From an uncultured Collinsella sp. (GTDB lineage Bacteria > Actinomycetota > Coriobacteriia > Coriobacteriales > Coriobacteriaceae), in contig CATWSG010000004.1 in NCBI GenBank assembly GCA_958353395.1, positions 73,146 to 137,145 of the forward strand: a stretch of DNA of 64,000 bases, given 5' to 3'. Shown here piece by piece: positions 1 through 8,117 of the stretch. The notes under the pieces were generated by a model, which had not been told where the DNA came from, made no database searches, and saw only the letters and a program-made list of their open reading frames with translations. The stretch's first letter is position 1. Every line of letters starts with the position of its first letter. The translations under genes and the position numbers were made by a program.

Positions 1-2027
1 TGGTCGAGCTCGGCATCACCAGTGAGGAGCATACGCAGGCTCTTGCCTTCCTGAACATAAGAGAGTAGCAGGACAAGCGAGTCCTCATTTCCCTCGCCAT
101 CTACGGACTCGAACGGCCACATCACGCGGGCACAAAATGAGCCGATGTCGACCGTATCCCCACGGCGCACCTGCCGATACTCAACGCCAGGTCGATTCAA
201 TACCTCGGCAGGAGCATCCTCCAACGCATCCGCCGCCACGGCAATCGTTCCGACCGAAAACTGTTCGAGCACGGCAGGTAGACCACCCCAGTGATCCTCA
301 TCCCAATGCGTCACAAAGACGGCATCGATATGGTGCACGTTATTGCGAACCAACGCCGCTACCACGCGCCCATCGAGCCCGCAGTCGACGAGTGCTAATG
401 CGTCGCCCTGGCGGATAAGAATCGCATCCGCCTGGCCCACATCGAGCACCGTCACCGAAGGCGGAGCGAATCGATCCCAGTAGACGTACGGAATCGCAGC
501 CAAGAGCACCAGGCATGCAAGCCCCACCGCCATAGGACGTGCACGGGGACGCGGCCACCAGACCAACAGAACCGCCAGCAAACACGGCACTAGGTAAATC
601 CACATGCTTTCGGGCGGCACACTCACAGATGCACCAGGCACGGCGGCAAACAGCTGCTCGAAGAACAGCGCGCAACGGGCGGCAATCATGGGCACAACGA
701 GCGCCCAAGTCCGCAACGGTCCCACGAGCGAAAAGGGAACCAGCACGATGGACACAGCAAGCAGTACGCTCACCACCGGACCGATGACCGCATTTGCCAA
801 CGGAGCAATGAGCGAGAACGTACCGAAGGCGGGAATGGTAATGGGAAGAGTCGCCAGTTGCGAGCACAGCGTGACGGAAAGCATGCTGGCAACGCCCGAT
901 GGCACACCCAGCTCACCCAAAGCGTAGGTCGCATAGGGGCAAAAGCACAGAATGGCAAAGACGCTGGCACATGAAAGCTGAAAGCCCATATCGAACAGCA
1001 CCGTCGGTCGCAGTAGCACAAAGATGGACATGGTTACGAAGAGTGCCGATGCGCCGTGCCGGCGACGCTCCGCGCCGTTTACGACAAGCGTCGCGAACAC
1101 CATGCAGCACGCGCGCACGGCCGAGGGAGACGCGCCCGTAAAGGCAGCGTAGCCCATAAGCGTTATCGCCAATATCGCCCGGTGAAGACCACGTGAGCAC
1201 CGAGTCTTTTGCAATACACCCTCGATTACAAACCCCACGATAGCCAAATGGCTGCCCGAGACGGCGATAAGATGCGCCGTTCCCGTCACCGAAAACCAGT
1301 CGCCCGCCGGCTGGGCGCGCAGCTCGGCCGAACGACCGCAGATGACACCGGCTATGAGCGCACGCGCCGGGTCGGTCGCAGGCGCGATGGACGCAAGCAG
1401 CCCATTTCGCAGCCGAAGCAGCGGCCCCGGAGAGCACTCGTCGACCGACACAATCCGAACGGCTTGAACCTTGCGCACCTCGCCTCGGAGCACGCGCGAT
1501 CGTCCATATGCATCGTTCTCAAAACGTGAAACGCGACCGATAACACGCGCGTGCGCCCCGACCTTGAGCTCGAGGTCGCACGATAGGCGAACCGTTGCCA
1601 AGTTCTTACCGTCCGCACGTGCCTCGCAGGTATAGGAATACACGTCGTCGTTTATGGATGGATCGCCCTGCACGACAAACTCGAGGCCGCTTGCCGCTCG
1701 AGCGTCGAGCGCCTTCGAGGCGTTGAGCGCGCCCGCAGCCCACCACGCCGAGACGACCGCTCCCGCCACGAGACCGACGGACGCGGCATACAGCCACCGC
1801 TTCCAAGGAGCAAGCGGTGCACAAAATTGAGCCAGCACAACGAATACCGCCGCCGCAACGGGAATGGCCCATAGCAGCCCGACCGCCGGCGCCTGCTCCC
1901 TCAGCAGCACATCAGCGGCCACGTTGAGCACCAAGGCGCAGCTCATGCACACGCCGGCACACAGGGCCATCGTCCACGGCATCAGGGGCCGCGGAGGCAT
2001 CACATGCTCGCGCTCGGTCGCACTCAT
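1..2027 (-). CDS. comEC: ComEC/Rec2 DNA-uptake channel protein (3' end cut by window edge)
   Basis: Membrane channel that carries single-stranded DNA into the cell during natural transformation. 675 codons are visible and the frame runs off the left edge, so the C-terminus is missing. Hydrophobic segments lie at about 20-100. The competence domain (about 200-450) contains AHLIAVSGSHLAI near 251-263. A metallo-beta-lactamase-like domain starts near 525, with VGQADAILI at 530-538, a zinc-site-like THWDEDHWGG at 573-582 and LLTGD at 667-671. The start ATG overlaps the comEA stop by 4 bases (ATGA), so the two are translationally coupled. Seen: frame and motifs. Known: comEA-comEC order is usual. 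No frameshift is visible in the part present. Confidence 0.95.
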   Translation of the reverse strand, partial: MSATEREHVMPPRPLMPWTMALCAGVCMSCALVLNVAADVLLREQAPAVGLLWAIPVAAAVFVVLAQFCAPLAPWKRWLYAASVGLVAGAVVSAWWAAGALNASKALDARAASGLEFVVQGDPSINDDVYSYTCEARADGKNLATVRLSCDLELKVGAHARVIGRVSRFENDAYGRSRVLRGEVRKVQAVRIVSVDECSPGPLLRLRNGLLASIAPATDPARALIAGVICGRSAELRAQPAGDWFSVTGTAHLIAVSGSHLAIVGFVIEGVLQKTRCSRGLHRAILAITLMGYAAFTGASPSAVRACCMVFATLVVNGAERRRHGASALFVTMSIFVLLRPTVLFDMGFQLSCASVFAILCFCPYATYALGELGVPSGVASMLSVTLCSQLATLPITIPAFGTFSLIAPLANAVIGPVVSVLLAVSIVLVPFSLVGPLRTWALVVPMIAARCALFFEQLFAAVPGASVSVPPESMWIYLVPCLLAVLLVWWPRPRARPMAVGLACLVLLAAIPYVYWDRFAPPSVTVLDVGQADAILIRQGDALALVDCGLDGRVVAALVRNNVHHIDAVFVTHWDEDHWGGLPAVLEQFSVGTIAVAADALEDAPAEVLNRPGVEYRQVRRGDTVDIGSFCARVMWPFESVDGEGNEDSLVLLLSYVQEGKSLRMLLTGDAELD

Positions 2028-2737
2028 ACGCAGATGCAATCTTTGATTTTGGCAAGCTTCTTCTCGCCGATTCCCGACACACGCATCAGATCGTCAACCG
2101 AGGCAAAAGCACCGTTCTTTGTCCGCTCATCGATAATCGACTGCGCCATGGAGGGACCGATGCCCGAGAGCGTCTGCAGCTCTGCCGCGCTTGCCGTATT
2201 GATGTTGACTAGGCCCGTTGCGCCACTCACGCCCAATGATGCGGAAGCCCCACCATCAACACCGGCTTCCGCAATGGACGCCTGCTGCTCCCCCACCGTT
2301 GGAACGTGGATTTTTTGTCCATCAGTGACCTTGGATGCCCGGTTAAGCCCCGTAACGTCTGCCTCGGGCGTAAGCCCGCCGGCGGCATCAATCGCCTGAG
2401 CCACCCGCGCGCCGTCCTTGAGACGATATACACCGGGCGACACAACGGCGCCGTCGACATCGACATAGACCTCTGCCGCGGCAGAAGCCTTAGCCGAAGA
2501 ACCTTCGGATGTCTTTCCGCTCGAGGCATCACCGGATCCCGGCTCCACCAACGAGCCTGAACCGTCAGTGCGCTCAAACGACACGCCACCGGCACCGCCG
2601 CCAAGGTTCGCCATCGCCAGTCCACTCGCCATCGCAATGACGACCAGTATCGCCATCACCACTGCCTTATGACCGAACAGCTTGTCCGCCAAGCGGTCCA
2701 TCCGTTTGACTCGTTCGTGTTGTTCGCGCTGCGCCAT
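2024..2737 (-). CDS. comEA: ComEA competence DNA receptor
   Basis: Membrane-anchored double-stranded DNA receptor of the transformation machinery, which passes DNA to ComEC. The protein is 237 residues. It has a short basic N-terminus, one membrane segment at about 25-45, a Gly/Ser-rich linker, an SLBB-like domain at about 90-147 and a helix-hairpin-helix DNA-binding domain at about 176-235 (NINTASAAELQTLSGIGP). I chose the ATG at 2737 because GGGAGG lies 7 bases upstream; an in-frame start 26 codons further up has no such site. comEC follows with a 4-base overlap. A perfect AAAACCGGTTTT palindrome lies upstream at 2795-2806; I see no convincing promoter. Confidence 0.95.
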   Translation of the reverse strand: MAQREQHERVKRMDRLADKLFGHKAVVMAILVVIAMASGLAMANLGGGAGGVSFERTDGSGSLVEPGSGDASSGKTSEGSSAKASAAAEVYVDVDGAVVSPGVYRLKDGARVAQAIDAAGGLTPEADVTGLNRASKVTDGQKIHVPTVGEQQASIAEAGVDGGASASLGVSGATGLVNINTASAAELQTLSGIGPSMAQSIIDERTKNGAFASVDDLMRVSGIGEKKLAKIKDCICV

Positions 2738-2907
2738 AGCAAAACCTCCCAACACCATCGTGTCAGGAAAGGAGCTCCACAACAGCCACGCTCCAAAACC
2801 GGTTTTAACGGTCAAACCAAAAACCGACCAAAACCTTGCACAAATCTGTCCATTTATTCAGGCACACGTCAGCAAATGAACACTTAGCCGCAAAATGCCC
2901 AGATAGC

Positions 2908-2939
2908 AAAAGGCCGACGATGCAGGCGCATCGTCGGTC
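2908..2939 (-). terminator. Terminator after thiI
   Basis: An 11-base-pair stem (GGCCGACGATG at 2912-2922 with CATCGTCGGTC at 2929-2939, one G-T pair) is followed on the minus strand by TTTT. It lies 11 bases past the thiI stop and separates the mihF-gmk-rpoZ-thiI unit from comEA. Confidence 0.85.
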
Positions 2940-2950
2940 TATGCACAAAT

Positions 2951-4195
2951 TTACTCGTGATCTTGGTAAATCTCACGCGGAGCAAGCTCCGAATGTTTGC
3001 GTTTTAAGGTCTTAGGGGCCTTATACGTGTTGCTGGAGAAGTCAATGTACTCGGTCTGCTTAAGCAGACGCTCGATCATCTCCTCGTGGTCGAACAGCTC
3101 CCAGGCCTCGTGCACGGCATCGAGTTTGGCGTGCGTCTCGGGACGACGCGGCATAAACAGCGTGCAGCAGTCGGGCGCCGCCTCGGTGGAAATATCGAAC
3201 GTGCCGATCTCCTGAGCGCGCGCAATGATCTCCTGCTTGTCGGACCCGATGAGCGGACGGAACACGGGAATCTTCACGGCCTCGTTGACGGCCATGATAT
3301 TCTCGAGCGTCTGGGAGGCAACCTGACCGAGCGACTCGCCGGTCACGATGGCCTTGGCGCCCTCGATATGCGCGATACGCTCGGCAACCGAATACATGAT
3401 GAGGCGATACATGATCACGCGCAGGTTGCTGGGACAGGTGACCGAAATCTCACGCTGGCAGTCGCCAAACGGCACCACGTACAGGCGGCCGATCTGGACA
3501 CCCGGCTCAAGCGCACGAATGATGTCCTGCACCAAATACTCGCTCGTGTCGGGCGTCTGCGGACGACCTGAGAAATGTACCGGCACGCACACCGCGCCGC
3601 GACGCGCGAGCATCCAGGTTGCCACCGGAGAATCAATACCCGACGACAGCAGCGTCACGACCTTGCCGGCAGAACCCACCGGCAGACCGCCCACGCCGCG
3701 CTCGGAGCGCGCGTACACATAAACGCTACCCTGGACCACCAGTACGTGCACCATCGCATCGGGGTCGTGCATTTGAACCTTTTTATCGGGGAAGGCCTCG
3801 CACAGCACCTCGCCCACCTGACGATTGATGTCAATCGAGGTGAGCTCATAATCGGTATTGGAGCGCTTGGCGTGCACCTTAAACGAATCGAAGGAACCAA
3901 ACTCGCGCAGCGCCTTCACGGCGGCGGCACAGTACTCCTGAGGGTCGCGATTGGTGTGATACGCCAAAGACACACGAGCAACGCCGGGAACGGTGCGAAT
4001 GACACGCGCCGCCTCGTCGGCCTGATGCTCGTTAAAGGTCACGAGGATATAACCGGAAATTCGAGACACGGCATTCACGGAAAAGGCGGCCAAGGCCGCC
4101 TTGATGTTATCCATGAGGATATGCTCAAAATGTGCGCGGTTCTTACCCTTCAGTCCAACCTCGTGATAGTGGACCAGGCAGACGCGAGCCGCCAT
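2951..4195 (-). CDS. thiI: tRNA 4-thiouridine sulfurtransferase ThiI
   Basis: Adenylates U8 of tRNA and transfers sulfur to make 4-thiouridine; in some bacteria it also supplies sulfur for thiamine thiazole. 414 residues. An N-terminal ferredoxin-like/THUMP region (about 1-170) precedes a PP-loop ATPase domain with SSGIDSPVA at 184-192, and a conserved DCCTLFMPRRP segment lies near 343. The C-terminal rhodanese domain of enterobacterial ThiI is absent, as in many Gram-positive forms. The start directly abuts the rpoZ stop (TAA then ATG), so it is the last gene of the mihF-gmk-rpoZ-thiI unit. Confidence 0.95.
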   Translation of the reverse strand: MAARVCLVHYHEVGLKGKNRAHFEHILMDNIKAALAAFSVNAVSRISGYILVTFNEHQADEAARVIRTVPGVARVSLAYHTNRDPQEYCAAAVKALREFGSFDSFKVHAKRSNTDYELTSIDINRQVGEVLCEAFPDKKVQMHDPDAMVHVLVVQGSVYVYARSERGVGGLPVGSAGKVVTLLSSGIDSPVATWMLARRGAVCVPVHFSGRPQTPDTSEYLVQDIIRALEPGVQIGRLYVVPFGDCQREISVTCPSNLRVIMYRLIMYSVAERIAHIEGAKAIVTGESLGQVASQTLENIMAVNEAVKIPVFRPLIGSDKQEIIARAQEIGTFDISTEAAPDCCTLFMPRRPETHAKLDAVHEAWELFDHEEMIERLLKQTEYIDFSSNTYKAPKTLKRKHSELAPREIYQDHE

Positions 4196-4477
4196 TTAGG
4201 CTTCAGCAACCTTGTGGCCGAGCGCCTTCTCGTAACGGGCCTCGTCGTAAGAGATGTCGCCGTCGACAATCTCGTCCATAGCCATCGAAATGGTATCGGC
4301 ACCGGAAAGCCCGATGGTGATGTCATCGACATCCTGGACGGCAAGCACGCGGTTGTGCTGGCCACGCAGCATGCTGTTAATATCGCAGGCGCGCTTGGAG
4401 GCAAGCGAAGCGAGCAGGAAGCGGTTGTGATCGGTCTTCTCCAGAAGATCGTCAATGCAAGGCTTTACAACGGACAC
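4196..4477 (-). CDS. rpoZ: RNA polymerase omega subunit
   Basis: Small subunit that helps assemble and stabilise RNA polymerase around beta-prime. 93 residues, normal for the family. It has the helical core with DLLEKTDHNRFLLASLASKRACDI near the N-terminus and an acidic middle. The start is GTG, just downstream of GGATCTGAGG. It sits 5 bases after gmk and abuts thiI. The gmk-rpoZ neighbourhood is the common arrangement and supports the call for a protein this short. Confidence 0.93.
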   Translation of the reverse strand: MSVVKPCIDDLLEKTDHNRFLLASLASKRACDINSMLRGQHNRVLAVQDVDDITIGLSGADTISMAMDEIVDGDISYDEARYEKALGHKVAEA

Positions 4478-4482
4478 GGACC

Positions 4483-5052
4483 TCAGATCCTTTCATGCAT
4501 ATCGAGAACGCGAACGAGCTCATCGGTCGCGCGGTCGAGATCGTCATTAACCACGACGTCGTCGTAGCGGTCGGCAAGAGCAAGCTCATCGGCGGCGTTT
4601 GCCATACGCAGCTCAATCGTCTCGGGCGTCTCGGTACCGCGACCGACTAGACGCTCGCGGAGTACCTCAAGCGAAGGCGGCTTGATAAAGATCAGCACGG
4701 CCTCGGGAAAACGTTCCTTCACCTGCAGGGCGCCCTGGACATCGATCTCCAAAATCAGAGACGCGCCCGAGGCGAGCTTGGATGTGACCTCGCTCACCAA
4801 CGTGCCGTAGCAGTTACCGTGGACCTCGGCCCACTCAACAAACTCACCGTTTGCCACGCGGCGGTCGAACTCCTCGCGCGTCAGAAAAAAGTAGTTGACG
4901 CCGTCGACCTCACCTTTTCGTGGTGCTCGCGTGGTAGCCGAAACCGTCAGGCCCAGGTTCGAGCGGCGCTCGCGCACACGAGTGACGAGCGTACCCTTGC
5001 CTGCGCCTGACGGTCCAGAAATCACAAAGAGCTTGGAATCCTGAGCGCTCAC
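4483..5052 (-). CDS. gmk: Guanylate kinase
   Basis: Phosphorylates GMP to GDP with ATP, feeding GTP, dGTP and (p)ppGpp pools. 189 residues. The P-loop SGPSGAGKGT lies at 12-21, and the GMP-binding region includes SATTRAPRKGEVDGVNYFF near 39. The GTG start follows the mihF stop without a gap (TAAGTG) and has only a weak ribosome-binding site, suggesting translational coupling to mihF. Confidence 0.96.
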   Translation of the reverse strand: MSAQDSKLFVISGPSGAGKGTLVTRVRERRSNLGLTVSATTRAPRKGEVDGVNYFFLTREEFDRRVANGEFVEWAEVHGNCYGTLVSEVTSKLASGASLILEIDVQGALQVKERFPEAVLIFIKPPSLEVLRERLVGRGTETPETIELRMANAADELALADRYDDVVVNDDLDRATDELVRVLDMHERI

Positions 5053-5361
5053 TTATTTGGTCAGCTGCTCGAGGAGCTGCTCGCGCTGACGGACGCCGAG
5101 GCCCTGGACGCGACGGGTAGCGGAGATACCGAGCTCCTCCATGATCTTGGCGGCCTTGGCCTTGCCATAACCAGGGAGAGACTCGATGAGGGTGGAAACC
5201 TTCATGCGGGAAGCGATGGGGTCATCGGAGTTGAGCACGGACTCGAGGGACTTCTCGCCCTTCTTGATCTGCTCGCGAAGCTCAGCGCGGGCGTGACGTG
5301 CGGCAGCAGCCTTCTCAAGAGCCTGCTTGCGCTGCTCATCGGTAAGCTGAGGGAGTGCCAT
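5053..5361 (-). CDS. mihF: Actinobacterial integration host factor (mIHF)
   Basis: Small nucleoid-associated DNA-binding protein of the actinobacterial type, unrelated to HU/IHF. 102 residues. A basic N-terminal helix (MALPQLTDEQRKQALEKAA) precedes a helix-two-turn-helix-like core with SLPGYGKAKAAKIMEELGI near 68-86. I chose the ATG at 5361 because GGAGG lies 5 bases upstream; an in-frame TTG 4 codons earlier overlaps that site. It is followed directly by gmk, the usual actinobacterial order. An extended -10 promoter inside an inverted repeat lies upstream. Confidence 0.94.
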   Translation of the reverse strand: MALPQLTDEQRKQALEKAAAARHARAELREQIKKGEKSLESVLNSDDPIASRMKVSTLIESLPGYGKAKAAKIMEELGISATRRVQGLGVRQREQLLEQLTK

Positions 5362-5402
5362 TCGAACCTCCAAATAGTTGGGTTATATCTGATTCAATAA
5401 TT

Positions 5403-5434
5403 GGCATTTTAGCACGTAGAACGTACAAAATGCC
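5403..5434 (-). promoter_or_regulatory. mihF promoter within an inverted repeat
   Basis: On the minus strand TGCTAAAAT gives an extended -10 (hexamer at 5406-5411), predicting a transcription start near 5399 and a leader of about 38 bases. The hexamer lies inside an inverted repeat: GGCATTTT at 5403-5410 pairs with AAAATGCC at 5427-5434, with an inner ACGT/ACGT arm. A dyad over the -10 looks like an operator; which protein binds is not known. Confidence 0.5.
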
Positions 5435-5453
5435 CAATCGCGGCTCCATAGGT

Positions 5454-5575
5454 TAGACGATACCCGCAAAAAGTGCAATATACTGCGCCCAAAGTTAAGC
5501 CCCTGGCCTGCGATTCCACACAAAGGATGGGAAAGTTTACGCAGGCACAGGGGCTATTTTGTGCTAATAAGACCC
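5454..5575 (+). ncRNA. Candidate small RNA or bidirectional hairpin between mihF and pyrF
   Basis: A plus-strand -10 TATACT (5479-5484) with a poor -35 TAGACG (5454-5459, 19-base spacer) is followed by a long hairpin. AGCCCCTG at about 5498-5505 pairs with CAGGGGCT at about 5555-5562, with an inner CCTGCG/CGCAGG arm and a loop of 27 bases, then ATTTTGT. This could be a short transcript ending in its own terminator. Equally, the hairpin may end the pyrF message from the other side. No known RNA family was recognised. The inter-gene stretch 5435-5600 holds nothing else I can support. Confidence 0.35.
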
Positions 5576-5600
5576 AAAAGTGGTGACTTAGGGGAATCTT

Positions 5601-6317
5601 TTACGCGACGTTTTCAACCAGCTCGGCGACGATGGCGTCAAAGGCGGCAACCGGATCGTCGGCACCGGTGATGGGACGGCCCACCACAATGTGGCTTGCG
5701 CCACGCTCGATAGCCTGGGAAGGCGTCGCCACGCGGGACTGGTCACCAAGGGCGGCACCCACCGGACGCACACCCGGAGTCACGATCAGAGCATCAGGAC
5801 CCAGCAGTTCACGCATGTCGTGAGCCTCCATCGGCGAGCACACGATGCCATCGATGCCGTTGGCCTGAGCGAGCTTTGCCAGGCGGGCGGCCTCCTCGGC
5901 CACGGGCGACTCGACGCCGATCTCGCTCAAGGCATCCTGATTCATGCTCGTGAGCACGGTGATGGCGACGAGCTTGGCGCGGTCCTCGCGCGCCTCCTCG
6001 GCACCCTCGCGGCAGGCAGCGAGCATGGCGCCCGAACCCAAGCCGTGAACCGAGAGCAGGTCGGCACCGGCAAGCGAGGCCGAACGGGCGGCACCGCGAA
6101 CCTGATGCGGAATATCATGGAACTTAAGGTCAAGGAAGACCTTAAAGCCCAGGTCCTTAAAGGTCTTGACGATCTCGGGGCCCTCAGCGTAATAGAGCGT
6201 CATACCAACCTTAAGCCAGGCGGCATGGCCCGAAAGCTCGTGGGCGAGCTCGAGCGCACGCTCACGATCGCAGTCGAGGGCGACGATTACGCGGTCGCGG
6301 GCATCGGTCTCTAGCAT
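5601..6317 (-). CDS. pyrF: Orotidine 5'-phosphate decarboxylase
   Basis: Decarboxylates OMP to UMP, the last step of pyrimidine synthesis. 238 residues, a TIM barrel with the catalytic DLKFHDIPHQV near 62-72 and the phosphate-binding VTPGVRP near 180. Its ATG lies inside the end of pyrD (7-base overlap, ATGCTAG). Last gene of the pyr operon. Confidence 0.97.
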   Translation of the reverse strand: MLETDARDRVIVALDCDRERALELAHELSGHAAWLKVGMTLYYAEGPEIVKTFKDLGFKVFLDLKFHDIPHQVRGAARSASLAGADLLSVHGLGSGAMLAACREGAEEAREDRAKLVAITVLTSMNQDALSEIGVESPVAEEAARLAKLAQANGIDGIVCSPMEAHDMRELLGPDALIVTPGVRPVGAALGDQSRVATPSQAIERGASHIVVGRPITGADDPVAAFDAIVAELVENVA

Positions 6318-7234
6318 TCGAAAGCACCTACCAGCTCGTTGATGTCCTTTACGCCCTGGGACTCGGCCCAGGCCTCGAGCTCATGCGCGATCTTGAGCGA
6401 AGCGCACGGATCGACGAAGTTGGCCATGCCGACCGACACGCAGGTGGCGCCGGCCAGGATAAACTCAGCCGCATCCTCGCCGGTCATGACACCGCCGACA
6501 CCGTTGATGGGGATATCGACGGCCTGGGCAACCTCCCAGACCATGCGCACGGCGATGTGGTGGCACAGCGGGCCCGAAAGGCCGCCCTTGGGCTTGGCCA
6601 CGCGGGACTTGCGGGTATGGACGTCGATGGCCATGCCCTGAATGGAGTTGATGACCGAAAGGCCGTCGGCGCCGGCAGCCTCGAGGGCCTTGGCAATCTC
6701 GGCGACGTTGACCGGCGCCATCTTCACGAACAGCGGCTTATCGGTCACCTTGCGGCAGGCAGCCATAACGGAAGAGGCGCCCTCGGGCGTAGAGCCCATG
6801 GCGGCACCGCCGGCGGCGATGTTGGGGCAGCTCACGTTGATCTCGTAGCCGGCAGCCCAGGGGCATAGCTCGACATACATCTCGAGCGCGCGCACAAACT
6901 CGTCAACGGAGTGGCCGGCAACCTGACAGATGACCTGGCAACCGTCCTTGGACAGTTGCTCGAGCCACGGGCCGGACTCGCGGGCAAAGGCGGCCACGCC
7001 GGGGTTCTGAAGGCCCACGGAGTTGATCATACCGCCGGGGATCTCGGCCATGCGGGGCGCGGGGTTGCCGGGCCAGGGCTCGGCTGCGCAACCCTTGGTG
7101 GTGATGGCGCCCAGCTGGGAAACATCAAAGAAGTTCTGGAACTGCCAACCGTAGCCAAAGGTACCGGCTGCGGTGTTGATGGGGTTCTGCATCTTGACGC
7201 CGCCGAAATCGACGGCCATGTTCACGGTACCCAC
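6311..7234 (-). CDS. pyrD: Dihydroorotate dehydrogenase B, catalytic subunit
   Basis: FMN enzyme that oxidises dihydroorotate to orotate and, with PyrK, passes electrons to NAD. 307 residues from the GTG at 7234, which overlaps the last base of the pyrK stop (TAGTG) and has AAGGTGG upstream; the protein begins GTVNMAVDFGGVKMQNP. The active-site base is Cys in NVSCPN, typical of class 1. The neighbouring pyrK makes it class 1B. An internal ATG at 7219 is a less likely start. Confidence 0.95.
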   Translation of the reverse strand: MGTVNMAVDFGGVKMQNPINTAAGTFGYGWQFQNFFDVSQLGAITTKGCAAEPWPGNPAPRMAEIPGGMINSVGLQNPGVAAFARESGPWLEQLSKDGCQVICQVAGHSVDEFVRALEMYVELCPWAAGYEINVSCPNIAAGGAAMGSTPEGASSVMAACRKVTDKPLFVKMAPVNVAEIAKALEAAGADGLSVINSIQGMAIDVHTRKSRVAKPKGGLSGPLCHHIAVRMVWEVAQAVDIPINGVGGVMTGEDAAEFILAGATCVSVGMANFVDPCASLKIAHELEAWAESQGVKDINELVGAFEC

Positions 7235-8025
7235 TAGAAGACCACCACCTTGGAAGCATCGAACACGGGGCCGCACATGCAGGCGCCCTTCATACCGTCG
7301 ACCGTCTCTACATTGCAGGTGTTGCAGGCGCCAAAGCCACAGCTCATCATGCGCTCAAGCGACACCTCGCAGTACGCACCGGCCTCGGCGGCAGCGGCGG
7401 CGACTTTCTTCATCATGACAGCGGGGCCGCAGCTGGCCACATAGTCGTAGCCGCCCTCGCCGAGCAGCTCGGCTGCCGGGTCGGTGCAAAAACCGTGCGT
7501 GCCCAGCGTGCCATCATCGGTGCACACGTTAACCGTGGCGCCCAGCGCGCGGAACTCATCGACACCCACGGCCTTGGAAGCGGTGCCAAAGCCCAGGCAC
7601 ACATCCACGTCAACGCCCTGCTCGGCAAGCATGCCGGCGAGGCACAGCACGGGCGGAACACCGATGCCGCCAGCAACGAGCAGCGCCTTCCTGGTACCCT
7701 CGGGCACAAGCCAGCCGCGGCCGCCAGGGCCCAGCAGATTAGAGGTGGAACCGGGGGCCATCTGCGACAGACGACGGGTGTCGTCGCCCACGACGGCGTA
7801 CCACAGCTCGACGGTGCCGGCCTGGGCGTCGGCGCGATAGAAGCTCAGCGGCACGCGAAGCAGCGAGGACGCATCGCCGGGCACGGCAATGTTCACAAAC
7901 TGACCGGGCTTGAGCGCACTTGCAAGCTTGGGGGCCGAGATGACGAGCGAGAAGATGCCGTCGGCGATCTCCTGGTTCGAGACGACCTCGAAGTCGTGCA
8001 TGCGTGCAGTGGAAGGTGTGGGCAT
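7234..8025 (-). CDS. pyrK: Dihydroorotate dehydrogenase B, electron-transfer subunit
   Basis: FAD and [2Fe-2S] subunit that carries electrons from PyrD to NAD. 263 residues. An N-terminal FAD-binding barrel (LRVPLSFYRAD near 57) precedes a NAD-binding domain (LLVAGGIGVPPVL near 113) and a C-terminal iron-sulfur cluster motif, CGFGACNTC followed by CMC near 233-253. The ATG follows GGAGCGTCT. A 92-base gap containing two hairpins separates it from pyrC, unlike the overlapping junctions elsewhere in the operon. Confidence 0.96.
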   Translation of the reverse strand: MPTPSTARMHDFEVVSNQEIADGIFSLVISAPKLASALKPGQFVNIAVPGDASSLLRVPLSFYRADAQAGTVELWYAVVGDDTRRLSQMAPGSTSNLLGPGGRGWLVPEGTRKALLVAGGIGVPPVLCLAGMLAEQGVDVDVCLGFGTASKAVGVDEFRALGATVNVCTDDGTLGTHGFCTDPAAELLGEGGYDYVASCGPAVMMKKVAAAAAEAGAYCEVSLERMMSCGFGACNTCNVETVDGMKGACMCGPVFDASKVVVF

Positions 8026-8040
8026 AGACGCTCCAATCCC

Positions 8041-8097
8041 CCATGCGGTTGCATGGTCAAAACGAACAGAAAGCGCGGCACCGCAAGGGCACCGCGC
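8041..8097 (-). promoter_or_regulatory. Paired hairpins in the pyrC-pyrK gap
   Basis: Minus-strand GCGCGG/CCGCGC (8092-8097 with 8073-8078, plus an inner imperfect arm) is followed by TTTCTGTTCGTTTT, and then CCATGC-AACC-GCATGG (8041-8056) ends about 15 bases before the pyrK start. The first could be a weak terminator or stabilising stem; the second is near the pyrK ribosome-binding site. The function is inference. Confidence 0.4.
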
Positions 8098-8117
8098 ACA
8101 AAAGCGATAAGGCTATG

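Noticed and set aside
340..1872. Several short minus-strand frames suggesting a broken comEC
   Set aside because: They are out-of-frame shadows. The true frame reads without a stop from 2027 to the window edge with all expected motifs.
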